DNA of 64,000 bases, from contig NZ_BLVZ01000011.1 in the NCBI RefSeq assembly GCF_015471405.1, positions 169,362-233,361 of the forward strand, in the 5' to 3' direction. The translations under genes and the position numbers were made by a program. The notes under the pieces were generated by a model. It searched no databases. It was not told where the DNA came from and saw only the letters and a program-made list of their open reading frames with translations. This document shows positions 45,452 through 53,176 of this stretch, piece by piece. Source of the stretch: Pseudomonas cichorii (GTDB lineage: Bacteria; Pseudomonadota; Gammaproteobacteria; Pseudomonadales; Pseudomonadaceae). Position 1 is the first letter of the stretch. The number at the start of each line of letters is the position of its first letter.

Positions 45452-46957
45452 TCAAGGTTGCGGATAACGGGCCTTGCGCTCCAGATCGTCCAGATCAATA
45501 TGGTTGCGCATGTACTGCTGACTGGCGTCGACCAGTGGCTGGTGATCCCAACTCTTCAGCTTGCCGATGGCCAGTGTGCTGGCGACAAAACGTCGCCGAC
45601 GCTGGCTGGCGAGCACCTGATGGTGTATCGCCGGTATGTCCCATTTGGCGCGAGCTTCGGCCAGAAAATCAGTGAACAACTGTTGATGAACGGGCGACTG
45701 GCTCAGTTCTTCCTGTTCCTTTGGATCGTTGTCTACATCGAACAATAGGCACGGGTCCTGTTCCGAGTAGATGAATTTGTAGGCGCCCCGACGAATCATC
45801 ATCAAGGGGCTGGTGGTGCCTTCAGCCATGTATTCGCCGAAAACCTCGTCATGCCCGCCTTCGCCTTGCAGATGCGGTAGCAACGAGCGGCCGTCAAGCG
45901 GCAGGCCGCTGTCCAGTTGGCCTTCAGCCAGATCAACGAAGGTCGGCAACAGGTCGGCGGTGGACACCGAAGCACTCACGCGACCCGCCTTGAAGTGGCC
46001 CGGCGCGTAGACCAGCAGCGGCACCCGCGCCGACATCTCGAACCAGTGCATTTTGTACCAGAGGCCACGCTCGCCCAGCATGTCGCCATGGTCGCCCGAG
46101 AACACGATGATCGTGTCTTCGGCCAGGCCCGTTTCTTCAAGTGTTTGCAGCAGTTTGCCGACGTTGTCGTCGATATAGCTGCAAGCGCCGAAGTAGGCAC
46201 GGCGGGCATCGCGGATCTTGTCCACAGGCAGCGGCTTGTCCCACAGGTCATAAACCTTGAGCAAACGTTGCGAGTGCGGGTCCAGCGCATCCTGATCGGC
46301 GTGGGCCACAGGCAGAGGAATGTCTTCGTCGCGATAAAGATCCCAGAACGGTTTGGGGATGGTGTACGGGTCGTGAGGATGGGTCATGGAAACCGTCAGG
46401 CAAAACGGCGCGTCGCCGTCCTGGCGAACATGATCAAACAGGTACTGGCGGGCCTTGAATACCACTTCCTCGTCGAAATCCAGTTGGTTGGTGCGCACAC
46501 ACGGCCCGGCCTGAAGCACCGACGACATGTTGTGATACCAGCTTGGGCGAACATCCGGCTCGTCCCAGTTCACGGCCCAGCCATAATCGGCCGGGTAGAT
46601 ATCGCTGGTCAGCCGCTCTTCGTAACCGTGCAACTGGTCCGGGCCGCAGAAGTGCATCTTGCCCGAGAGCGCGGTCTTGTAGCCCAGGCCGCGCAGGTAG
46701 TGGGCATAAGTCGGGATGTCTGCGGGAAAATCCGCGGCGTTGTCATAGGCGCCGATCCGGCTCGGAAGCTGGCCACTGACCAGGGTAAAACGCGAGGGCG
46801 CACACAGCGGGCTGTTGCAGTAAGCGGAGTCGAACACCACGCCTTCTGCAGCCAGACGGCTCAGGTTTGGCACTTTGACGGGAGACGTTGCGTAGAACGG
46901 CAACATGGGCGCGGCCATTTGATCGGCCATGATGAACAGAATATTTTTGCGCTTCAT
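45452..46957 (-). CDS. betC: Choline-sulfatase
   Basis: 501 residues from the ATG at 46957 (MKRKNILFIMADQMAAPMLP); a frame six codons longer is possible. The sulfatase signature C52-A-P-S-R56 supplies the formylglycine precursor, and the metal-site residues are in MADQM and GDHGDMLGERGLWYKMHWFE. BetC hydrolyses choline-O-sulfate to choline and sulfate in the cytoplasm, feeding glycine-betaine synthesis and sulfur supply. The C-terminal choline-sulfatase extension (residues ~440-500, RRRRFVASTLAIGKLKSWDHQP) is present. It is divergent from betR and followed by choX. Confidence 0.95.
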   Translation of the reverse strand: MKRKNILFIMADQMAAPMLPFYATSPVKVPNLSRLAAEGVVFDSAYCNSPLCAPSRFTLVSGQLPSRIGAYDNAADFPADIPTYAHYLRGLGYKTALSGKMHFCGPDQLHGYEERLTSDIYPADYGWAVNWDEPDVRPSWYHNMSSVLQAGPCVRTNQLDFDEEVVFKARQYLFDHVRQDGDAPFCLTVSMTHPHDPYTIPKPFWDLYRDEDIPLPVAHADQDALDPHSQRLLKVYDLWDKPLPVDKIRDARRAYFGACSYIDDNVGKLLQTLEETGLAEDTIIVFSGDHGDMLGERGLWYKMHWFEMSARVPLLVYAPGHFKAGRVSASVSTADLLPTFVDLAEGQLDSGLPLDGRSLLPHLQGEGGHDEVFGEYMAEGTTSPLMMIRRGAYKFIYSEQDPCLLFDVDNDPKEQEELSQSPVHQQLFTDFLAEARAKWDIPAIHHQVLASQRRRRFVASTLAIGKLKSWDHQPLVDASQQYMRNHIDLDDLERKARYPQP

Positions 46958-47070
46958 GTAATCTCGGCATCCCATTGTCAGCAGTTATGCGAAAGTGTTG
47001 TATCGAGGATGAAGATCTCCGGTTTTACGGTAAAGCCCACACAAAACAATGCCTAGGATAAGCACAGCTT

Positions 47071-48021
47071 ATGTTTGAAACCCTCGGTGACATGTCTCTG
47101 GATCTGCTGCGCGCCTTTGAAGCCGCAGCCCGCCTGCGCAGTTTCACGGCAGCGGCCATGGAGCTGGGCACGACCCAGCCTGCGATCAGCCAGCAGATAA
47201 AGCGCCTGGAAGAACAATTGGCGACCCGCCTGTTCGACCGTGTCTATCGCGGGATCGAGCTGACCGAGGCCGGAGAAATCCTGTTCGGCCATGTACAGAG
47301 CGGGTTGCAGTCCATGGACAGCGGTCTGGTTGCCATTACCGAGCAGCATCAGAACGAGGTGTTGCAGGTCGCGACTGACTTTGCATTCGCCGCCTACTGG
47401 CTGATGCCTCGTCTGCATCGCTTTCACAAACACCACCCGGATGTGGACGTCAGCCTTGTGACCAGCGAGCGCAGCCACAGCATGCTCAGCGCCGATATCG
47501 ATGTGGCGGTGCTGTTCGGAGACGGGCGTTTCAAACAGGGTGAAAGCCGCTGGTTGTTCAGCGAAGAGGTTTTTCCGGTGTGCAGCCCACAGTTGCTTGC
47601 CGGCCGGGCAACCCCCTTGCCCAACGAAGTCTTGCGCGAATTCGCGCTGCTGCATTTACGCGGCGAGGGCAGTAACAACTGGTTCGACTGGGCCGGCGTG
47701 TTTCGGGAATTCAATATTCCCCAGGCCCCGGCCCCCGGCCAGTTGCGTTTCGACAATTACACGCTATTGATCCAGGCCGCCATTGCCGGGCAGGGTATTG
47801 CCATTGGCTGGCGGCATCTGGTCGATGATCTGCTCGATCAGGGCCTGTTGTGCCGCCCTGTTGCAGCCACGGCGATTTCCGCCTGTGGCTATTACGTGGT
47901 CCTGCCGCAGCGCAAGCGACGACTTCAGGTCGTGCAGCAGTTTGTCGACTGGCTGGCCAGTGAACAGGCCCTCAGTGGCGACTCATTGACCGGTAAACCA
48001 CTACCGTCGATTGCGGTTTGA
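47071..48021 (+). CDS. betR: LysR regulator of choline-sulfate utilisation
   Basis: 316 residues, or 309 if the ATG at 47092 (after GGTGAC) is used. N-terminal winged HTH: LDLLRAFEAAARLRSFTAAAMELGTTQPAISQQIKRLEEQL-type. The effector domain is typical of the GcvA/choline-sulfate group (DVDVSLVTSERSHSMLSADIDVAVLFG). The position divergent from betC with a 113-nt spacer is the usual arrangement for an autoregulated activator of the divergent operon. The inducer is probably choline-O-sulfate or choline; that is inferred. Confidence 0.88.
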   Translation: MFETLGDMSLDLLRAFEAAARLRSFTAAAMELGTTQPAISQQIKRLEEQLATRLFDRVYRGIELTEAGEILFGHVQSGLQSMDSGLVAITEQHQNEVLQVATDFAFAAYWLMPRLHRFHKHHPDVDVSLVTSERSHSMLSADIDVAVLFGDGRFKQGESRWLFSEEVFPVCSPQLLAGRATPLPNEVLREFALLHLRGEGSNNWFDWAGVFREFNIPQAPAPGQLRFDNYTLLIQAAIAGQGIAIGWRHLVDDLLDQGLLCRPVAATAISACGYYVVLPQRKRRLQVVQQFVDWLASEQALSGDSLTGKPLPSIAV

Positions 48022-48072
48022 TCCTTATCTGTGGATAACTGGGAGCAATCTTGAGTTAGGGAGGACTTGGTA

Positions 48073-48405
48073 ATGCAGGATGTTCAGGGCTATCACGCTC
48101 ATATTTATTTCGATGCACAGACCATCGGGCAGGCGCGGGCCTTGTGCGAAGCCGCCACTGAAAAGTTTGACATACAGATGGGGAGGGTCCACGAGCGACT
48201 GGTGGGGCCGCATCCGGATTGGAGTTGCCAATTGGCGTTCGGGCACTCGCAGTTTGCCGATGTAGTGTTGTGGCTGGCGCGCAATCGAAAAGATCTGGTG
48301 GTGTTTTTGCACCCCTTGACGGGCGATGAGCTCAAGGATCACACCGAACATGCCATCTGGATGGGAGAAATTCGGCCTCTGGATATCTCCATATTCAGGG
48401 CCTGA
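48073..48405 (+). CDS. DOPA 4,5-dioxygenase family protein
   Basis: 110 residues from the ATG at 48073, behind GGGAGGAC. The motif GYHAHIYFD near the N-terminus and GPHPDWSCQLAF followed by HPLTGDELKDHTEHAIWMG hold the conserved histidines of the YcaM/DOPA-dioxygenase-like family. Plant and fungal members open the ring of L-DOPA for betalain or muscaflavin pigments. Bacterial members are uncharacterised, and the substrate here is unknown. No operon partner: it lies 51 nt after betR on the same strand and may be read through from it. Confidence 0.82.
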   Translation: MQDVQGYHAHIYFDAQTIGQARALCEAATEKFDIQMGRVHERLVGPHPDWSCQLAFGHSQFADVVLWLARNRKDLVVFLHPLTGDELKDHTEHAIWMGEIRPLDISIFRA

Positions 48406-48572
48406 GACGCAGGTTCATGAAGGCACAGAGCTGTGTATAACCTGCTCCGCTATAAGCAGTGAAGATGTTCCAGGTCATGGAATGGTGACTTCCACTTCAG
48501 GCAAATGGCTTCAGCAGTGGTTTGTCGGTAATGTTTGAATCCAATAGCGCTATCCCGTGGAGATGTCATCAC

Positions 48573-49496
48573 ATGGACATTCGCACTCTGAAAAATCTCA
48601 TGCAAGTCGCGCAGTGCGGTTCTCTGACCGCAGCTTCCGAAATCTGCTGCCTCAGTGTCCAGGCACTGGCCGCGCAGTTGAACAAGGTCGAAGCGCAATT
48701 TGGCTTCAAGCTTTTCAAGCGCTCCAACAAAGGGCTGACCCTGACCAGTGCGGGCCAGGAGCTTGAGCCCTACATGGAACAGGTGCTGGAAGCTTCCCGG
48801 CAACTGGACAACAAGGTTGCAGCGCTCAGTGTCTCGTCCTCAAGGATCCTGCGGGTGGCGCTCAACAGTACACTGTCGAGCGAGGTCAATCGCTGCATCG
48901 TGGCGCGCATGATCGAAGCGTTCGACGACTGCCAACTGGAGTTCAGCTACGCCGAGTCGGTGGAAAACCTGAGCAAGCTGAATCACGAAAGCTTCGATAT
49001 GGCGGTGCTGATCGGGCCGCAGTCGATACGCCCCAGCGTTCTTCTGCCCTTTGTACAGGTCCAGGTCGTGGGCGTGCATTGCGGGCCGAAAGATACGCCG
49101 CTGTCTTCGCTCAATGAAAAACTCCAGGTTCGCCCCAGCAGCAGTTGCCCGTACTCCGACAGTTTCCAGCGCTTCATTGCTGGCGGCACGCCCAAGAAAG
49201 GCAAACCGCCGAGCATTGTGTACTCGGGCAGCGAAACGCTGACGCTTTCCTTGATCAGGCAGTTCGACGGCATTGGCCTGGTGTCCAGAAGTGTCGCCGA
49301 GCACAGTGGCCTGACCATCGTGCCGGGCTTCGAGGATTCGCTGGAGGTGCATCTGGTCGTGAACAATTCAAGCCTGTCGTGCCAGGCCTTGAATTACGTG
49401 GTCCACACTGCATTACAGGACAGCACTGATAATAATGTAGGCCGCCACACCCAGCGCCACACTGAGAAACAGATTCCTGCTCAGGTATGCGCATAA
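48573..49496 (+). CDS. LysR-family transcriptional regulator
   Basis: 307 residues from the ATG at 48573 (MDIRTLKNLMQVAQCGSLTAASE), with GTGGAG upstream; an earlier in-frame start at 48522 is unlikely. The HTH has an unusual CCLSVQALAAQLNKVEAQFGFKLFKRS recognition segment in the place of the common TQPALSRQI. The effector domain is intact (LRVALNSTLSSEVNRCIVARMIEAF, ESFDMAVLIGPQ). The last ~28 codons (from 49413) overlap the 3' end of the convergent azlD gene, and the C-terminal residues (NNVGRHTQRHTEKQIPAQVCA) look like read-through sequence. It is a candidate regulator of the neighbouring dioxygenase-azlCD operon. Confidence 0.85.
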   Translation: MDIRTLKNLMQVAQCGSLTAASEICCLSVQALAAQLNKVEAQFGFKLFKRSNKGLTLTSAGQELEPYMEQVLEASRQLDNKVAALSVSSSRILRVALNSTLSSEVNRCIVARMIEAFDDCQLEFSYAESVENLSKLNHESFDMAVLIGPQSIRPSVLLPFVQVQVVGVHCGPKDTPLSSLNEKLQVRPSSSCPYSDSFQRFIAGGTPKKGKPPSIVYSGSETLTLSLIRQFDGIGLVSRSVAEHSGLTIVPGFEDSLEVHLVVNNSSLSCQALNYVVHTALQDSTDNNVGRHTQRHTEKQIPAQVCA

Positions 49497-49730
49497 CAGC
49501 GTCGGCAAGGCGGCAAGAAACTCGGGGCGATCAAGTTGCAGTTGCTGATTCCTGATCAGCAGCGGGGTCACGGTAATAGCAGCCACGATCGCCACAGGCA
49601 GGTATTCCAGTGCCTTGGCGATAAAGTCCGGCCAGTGCTCGGTATTGACCTGCAACGGCAAGGTGCGCGGCAGCAGTGTGACGGCGACCATCGACGCCAC
49701 AACCAGAATCAGGAACGCTTGTTCAGACAT
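49413..49730 (-). CDS. azlD: AzlD-type branched-chain amino-acid export subunit
   Basis: 105 residues from the ATG at 49730 (MSEQAFLILVVASMVAVTLLPRTLPL). Three to four TM helices fit the AzlD family: TLLPRTLPLQV, then FIAKALEYLPVAIVAAITVTPLLI, and FLAALPTLLCAYLSRNLFLSVALGVAAYIII. AzlD partners with AzlC to export branched-chain amino acids and analogues. Its start lies 22 nt inside the end of azlC, so translation is coupled. Its own 3' end overlaps the convergent LysR gene by 84 nt. Confidence 0.88.
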   Translation of the reverse strand: MSEQAFLILVVASMVAVTLLPRTLPLQVNTEHWPDFIAKALEYLPVAIVAAITVTPLLIRNQQLQLDRPEFLAALPTLLCAYLSRNLFLSVALGVAAYIIISAVL

Positions 49731-50425
49731 AGACCTGCCCCGCAACCCAGAAGTGTGGCGATAAATACATTGAAGGCGGAGTCGCCCAGCAGGCTGAGCC
49801 CGCCCATGGTCACGACAGCCACCAGTGCTGCAATCAGCTTCTTGCGGGTATCACACAGCGAAACCAGCACGTACAGCATCATGGCACTCAGTGCGTAATC
49901 GAGCTTGTAGCTCACCAGATGCGCCGCATATTGGGCGCACAAGGCACCGAGCAGACCACCGGCGACCCATGAGGTGTGGCAGTAGAGATTGAAACCGATC
50001 AGATAACGGGCCGTGACAGGCTGGTCTTTGCCGAGACGGATGCTGTGGAAGGCGAACGACTCATCGGTCAGCTCCGCGCCATAGCAAAAACGCTCCAGAC
50101 GGCTCAGTTTCAGGGTACGCAAGGCCTTGGCCATATAGACCGACATCAGCATGTGCCGGGCATTGATCAGAAACGTCGTAAGGATGATCGTGGGCAGCGA
50201 AGCGCCTGCGCTCAGCAGCGCCAGAGCCGCGAACTGCGAGGCACCGGCATAGACGAACAGACACATCGCAACCGGCAACCAGAGCGGAAAGCCCGCGTTG
50301 ATCGCCATGAGCCCGAACACGAAGGCAACGGCAAAGTAGCCGGCCACGACAGGGCTCGCTTCAGCAAAAGCACGGGATTTCTGATTCTGGACAGGCAAGG
50401 TTTGATCGATCGATAGCTTGCTCAA
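49709..50425 (-). CDS. azlC: AzlC-type branched-chain amino-acid exporter
   Basis: 238 residues if started at TTG 50425, which overlaps the upstream stop as TTGA; an alternative TTG at 50440 would add five codons. AzlC family features: SPVVAGYFAVAFVFGLMAINAGFPLWLPV, MCLFVYAGASQFAALALLSAG, and LTTFLINARHMLMSVYMAKALR, with about six to seven TM helices. With AzlD it exports branched-chain amino acids such as valine or 4-azaleucine. It is the third gene of a four-gene overlapping operon that starts with a 2OG-Fe dioxygenase, so a hydroxylated or acylated amino acid is a plausible substrate. Confidence 0.9.
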   Translation of the reverse strand: MSKLSIDQTLPVQNQKSRAFAEASPVVAGYFAVAFVFGLMAINAGFPLWLPVAMCLFVYAGASQFAALALLSAGASLPTIILTTFLINARHMLMSVYMAKALRTLKLSRLERFCYGAELTDESFAFHSIRLGKDQPVTARYLIGFNLYCHTSWVAGGLLGALCAQYAAHLVSYKLDYALSAMMLYVLVSLCDTRKKLIAALVAVVTMGGLSLLGDSAFNVFIATLLGCGAGLCLNKRS

Positions 50426-50877
50426 AGGTCTTTCTCGCAAGTAATTTCGCCCTTGGGCTCATGAAAGCCCAGGCTATTCCAGAAATTACGCCCCACCAGA
50501 TTATCGCCATCGACGAACAGGAACATGCGCCGCACATTGAGGCGCTTCATGTCCGTGGTTGCAGCATCCACCAGACACTGCCCGACACCCTGGCCGCGAT
50601 ATTCAGGGCTGACCGCCAGATGATTGATGGTCCCGCGAGTTCCCAGAACACCGCCCAGCACCGCGCCAACGACATCGCCTTTGGCATCTTCGGCCAGATA
50701 AGCAATGGTAGTCTCGCGGGTCAGGATACGCTGCAAGCATTTGGTGTCCTGCCACTGGCAGAACGCGACCTCTTTGAAAGAGCGGAAAAAGCTCTCCAGC
50801 AGCGCAGCATCCTGATAGGTCGCTCGCTTGAGAAGCGCAATTTCAGCAGGTTCGAGGTTTTCAGCGAACGATGTCAA
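50422..50877 (-). CDS. GNAT-family N-acetyltransferase
   Basis: 151 residues from TTG 50877, which overlaps the dioxygenase stop by 17 nt; no ATG is available nearby. The acetyl-CoA-binding motif A is INHLAVSPEYRGQGVGQCLVDAA (R/Q-x-x-G-x-G/A pattern), and NLVGRNFWNSLGFHEPKGEI is the usual motif B end. It should transfer an acyl group to an amine; the acceptor is not predictable. Placement between an amino-acid-hydroxylase-like dioxygenase and AzlCD suggests it acts on an amino acid, its hydroxylated form, or a toxic analogue. The azlC start overlaps its stop. Confidence 0.85.
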   Translation of the reverse strand: MTSFAENLEPAEIALLKRATYQDAALLESFFRSFKEVAFCQWQDTKCLQRILTRETTIAYLAEDAKGDVVGAVLGGVLGTRGTINHLAVSPEYRGQGVGQCLVDAATTDMKRLNVRRMFLFVDGDNLVGRNFWNSLGFHEPKGEITCEKDL

Positions 50878-51607
50878 AAGGCGTCCCCGGCAAGGAAAAT
50901 GAAATAGCCATAATCTGCCGATAGGCCGTTTTATGCGGGTCGCGATTGCTCGCAGGCGTTACGTAGTGGCGCATTTCACGGTCGAGGAAGAAGGTGGTGT
51001 CCAGCACTTCATCGTAGGTGAGTGCTGCCAGTTGTTCTTCCTGGGCGTTGTACAGCCGGCTTTGCGCGCCCTCGACGTTCTGCTTGCCCCAGAAATGCAC
51101 GCCGCTGAAAGGATAGCCATCGCAATGGATGCCTTCAGGAGTGATTTCAAGCGTCTTGCCCGGTTTGATTTCGATACGAATCTGGTGGATCTGGCATTGC
51201 CAGACCTTGTCGTGCAACTCCAGGGGCAGCACGTTTTTGTAGACCTCAAAGTCCAGGTCTATGAGGCTGCGTACAACCGGAGAGGCGATGACTTCTTCGG
51301 AAAAGTCCTGAAAATGCCGTTCCATGCCGCCAACGTAGCGGTTATGGGCGGTGGACTGGACATAAGCACGGTGTTCGAGTTGACGCAGGTCGCGAGTGAC
51401 GGGGTTGTATTCAAAGTCGCTATAGCGGCGAAACCGCATGCCTGCATCGGCCTGCCCGTAGTACTTGTCTTCTTCCATGTTCTCCCAGCTCTTGGTGAGC
51501 CGGATGAAATCGGCGAAATGACCGTACAAACTAAAATCGCTGCCTAGAACATTTGCAAACTTGTCACGTTGTAGCGAGTGGCCAACTTCCTTGTTCAAGA
51601 CAAGCAT
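50861..51607 (-). CDS. 2OG-Fe(II) dioxygenase, amino-acid-hydroxylase-like (PF10014 type)
   Basis: 248 residues; ATG 51607 behind AAGGA. The iron ligands are visible as H161-x-D163 (GIHCDGYPFSGVHFWGK) and a distal H214 (REMRHYVTP). R230 (TAYRQIMAISF) is in the expected place for 2-oxoglutarate binding. The overall sequence fits the 2OG-Fe_Oxy_2 family, which includes L-isoleucine 4-hydroxylase (IDO) of Bacillus thuringiensis. The product would be a hydroxylated free amino acid plus succinate and CO2. First gene of the operon with GNAT, azlC and azlD; all four junctions overlap. Substrate is inferred only. Confidence 0.87.
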   Translation of the reverse strand: MLVLNKEVGHSLQRDKFANVLGSDFSLYGHFADFIRLTKSWENMEEDKYYGQADAGMRFRRYSDFEYNPVTRDLRQLEHRAYVQSTAHNRYVGGMERHFQDFSEEVIASPVVRSLIDLDFEVYKNVLPLELHDKVWQCQIHQIRIEIKPGKTLEITPEGIHCDGYPFSGVHFWGKQNVEGAQSRLYNAQEEQLAALTYDEVLDTTFFLDREMRHYVTPASNRDPHKTAYRQIMAISFSLPGTPFDIVR

Positions 51608-51711
51608 TTTCAGGGTCCTTTTCTACGGTGAGCGCCTAATTTAGACGTCATGGCAGATAGTTCCATGAAAAAGAATTTGAGGCATATCAAGCCCTGATTG
51701 ATGCGCCTGAA

Positions 51712-51738
51712 GGGCTGCCTGCCGCAAGCAGACAGCCC
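51712..51738 (-). terminator. Hairpin downstream of the cigR-like gene
   Basis: Bases 51712-51722 pair with 51728-51738 in an 11-bp stem with one mismatch and loop CGCAA. It lies 19 nt after the stop of the cigR-like gene and upstream of the dioxygenase operon, separating the two transcription units. Confidence 0.6.
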
Positions 51739-51756
51739 GTTTCACGGGCTAGTGAA

Positions 51757-52239
51757 TCAATTCAGTACGCCATCGAGGATAGCGTAGACAATTCCTGTGC
51801 CCACCGCGATCAAGACTACGTCGGTACCCAGACGACGCCACTCGTAACCGTCATAACGCGGCAGGTATTGCAGCGAACGACTATCCAACCGCTTGCCATA
51901 ACCACGGGGCAGTGGCTTGCCTTTGACAATGTGTACGCCCGGCGGCAGAGGCTGGCCACGGCCGATGACATCGCGATGCTGCTGAAAGGTCTGACGGACC
52001 TGGCCGAAGTCCTGAGGTGGACGATTACCGCCACGGTTGTCCTGATGCCCCTGATTGCCATGGCCTTTGTTGCCACCATTGCCACGACCATCGGGGCCGC
52101 CATTGTTTTGCGGGCCGTGCTGCTGACCGCCACGATTGTCATCACGCCCGTCACGCTGATCCGGCGCGGCCTGGAGCAGCGGACTGGCGCTGATCAGCAG
52201 GATGCCCAGCCCGGCTATAAAACGATTTGGCAGTTTCAT
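51757..52239 (-). CDS. CigR-like (RcnB-related) small envelope protein
   Basis: 160 residues. The signal peptide is MKLPNRFIAGLGILLISASPLLQAAP. A low-complexity stretch rich in Gly, Asn, Asp, His, Gln and Arg (~27-78) follows. The conserved C-terminal part LPPGVHIVKGKPLPRGYGKRLDSRSLQYLPRYDGYEWRRLGTDVVLIAV ends in a hydrophobic segment (LIAVGTGIVYAILDGVL). This C-terminal pattern is that of Salmonella CigR, a secreted/envelope protein described as an anti-virulence regulator. The His/Asp-rich region could bind metal as in RcnB. Function in Pseudomonas is not established to my knowledge. Confidence 0.8.
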   Translation of the reverse strand: MKLPNRFIAGLGILLISASPLLQAAPDQRDGRDDNRGGQQHGPQNNGGPDGRGNGGNKGHGNQGHQDNRGGNRPPQDFGQVRQTFQQHRDVIGRGQPLPPGVHIVKGKPLPRGYGKRLDSRSLQYLPRYDGYEWRRLGTDVVLIAVGTGIVYAILDGVLN

Positions 52240-52265
52240 GGGGATACCTCAGCATTCAATGAAGC

Positions 52266-52302
52266 AAAAAAAGGGGCTCAGGACCTTGGCCGTGAACCCC
52301 TT
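52266..52302 (-). terminator. Rho-independent terminator of trpBA
   Basis: On the minus strand AAGGGGTTCA (52302-52293) pairs with TGAGCCCCTT (52280-52271) with one mismatch, and is followed by a run of T (complement of the A run 52266-52272). It lies ~60 nt downstream of the trpA stop. Confidence 0.8.
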
Positions 52303-52363
52303 GTGTCTTGCTGCATAGGACAGCTAATGGCGAATTGATTCCTCTGTATCAGGAACTTTACCT

Positions 52364-53176
52364 TCAGCTCTTGCGAGCTTGACGCACACCATCAGCCAAC
52401 GCCGCGCAAAGGCTCAACACGCCATCGACGGCCTCGCCGGGCGACTTGGCTGTGGCGATCTTGTCCACCAGCGCAGAACCGACCACCACGCCATCGGCCA
52501 GACGGGCGATAGCGGCTGCCTGCTCAGGCGTACGAATGCCGAAACCGACACTGATCGGCAGAGACGTATGGCGACGCAGACGTGCAATGGCTTCGGTGAC
52601 GTGCTCGGTGGTAGCCGATCCGGCACCGGTCACACCGGCGACGGACACGTAGTAGACGAAACCGGAACTGCGCTCCAGAACACGTGGCAGACGTGCGTCA
52701 TCGGTGGTCGGCGTGGTCAGGCGAATGAAGTCGATGCCAGAAGCCTGGGCAGGCGTGGCCAGCTCGGCGTCATGCTCAGGTGGCAGGTCGACGATGATCA
52801 GGCCGTCGACGCCCGCATCCTTGGCGGCTGCCACGAATGCATCCACACCAAAACGATGAATCGGGTTGTAGTAACCCATCAGCACGATAGGCGTGGTCTG
52901 ATCTTCTGCGCGGAACTCGCTGACCATTTGCAGGGTTTTCAGCAGAGTCTGCCCGGCGTCCAGGGCACGCAGGGTCGCCAGTTGAATCGCGACACCATCG
53001 GCCATCGGATCGGTGAAGGGCATGCCCAGCTCGATCACGTCGGCACCCGCAGCCGGCAGCCCTTTGAGGACTTTCAGCGACGTATCGTAACCAGGGTCGC
53101 CAGCAGTGATGAAGGTCACCAGCGCCGCACGGCCTTCGGTTTTCAGCTGGGCGAAACGTTGCTCAAGACGGCTCAT
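52364..53176 (-). CDS. trpA: Tryptophan synthase alpha subunit
   Basis: 270 residues from the ATG at 53176, which overlaps the trpB stop by four bases (ATGA). The upstream extension of the frame to 53365 is inside trpB and is rejected. It cleaves indole-3-glycerol phosphate to indole and glyceraldehyde 3-phosphate and passes indole through a tunnel to TrpB. TIM-barrel motifs: ALVTFITAGDPGYDTS, VIELGMPFTDPMADG (catalytic glutamate), GLIIVDLPPEHD (catalytic aspartate), VYYVSVAGVTGAG and SVGFGIRTPEQA. The operon is controlled by the divergent TrpI. Confidence 0.97.
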   Translation of the reverse strand: MSRLEQRFAQLKTEGRAALVTFITAGDPGYDTSLKVLKGLPAAGADVIELGMPFTDPMADGVAIQLATLRALDAGQTLLKTLQMVSEFRAEDQTTPIVLMGYYNPIHRFGVDAFVAAAKDAGVDGLIIVDLPPEHDAELATPAQASGIDFIRLTTPTTDDARLPRVLERSSGFVYYVSVAGVTGAGSATTEHVTEAIARLRRHTSLPISVGFGIRTPEQAAAIARLADGVVVGSALVDKIATAKSPGEAVDGVLSLCAALADGVRQARKS

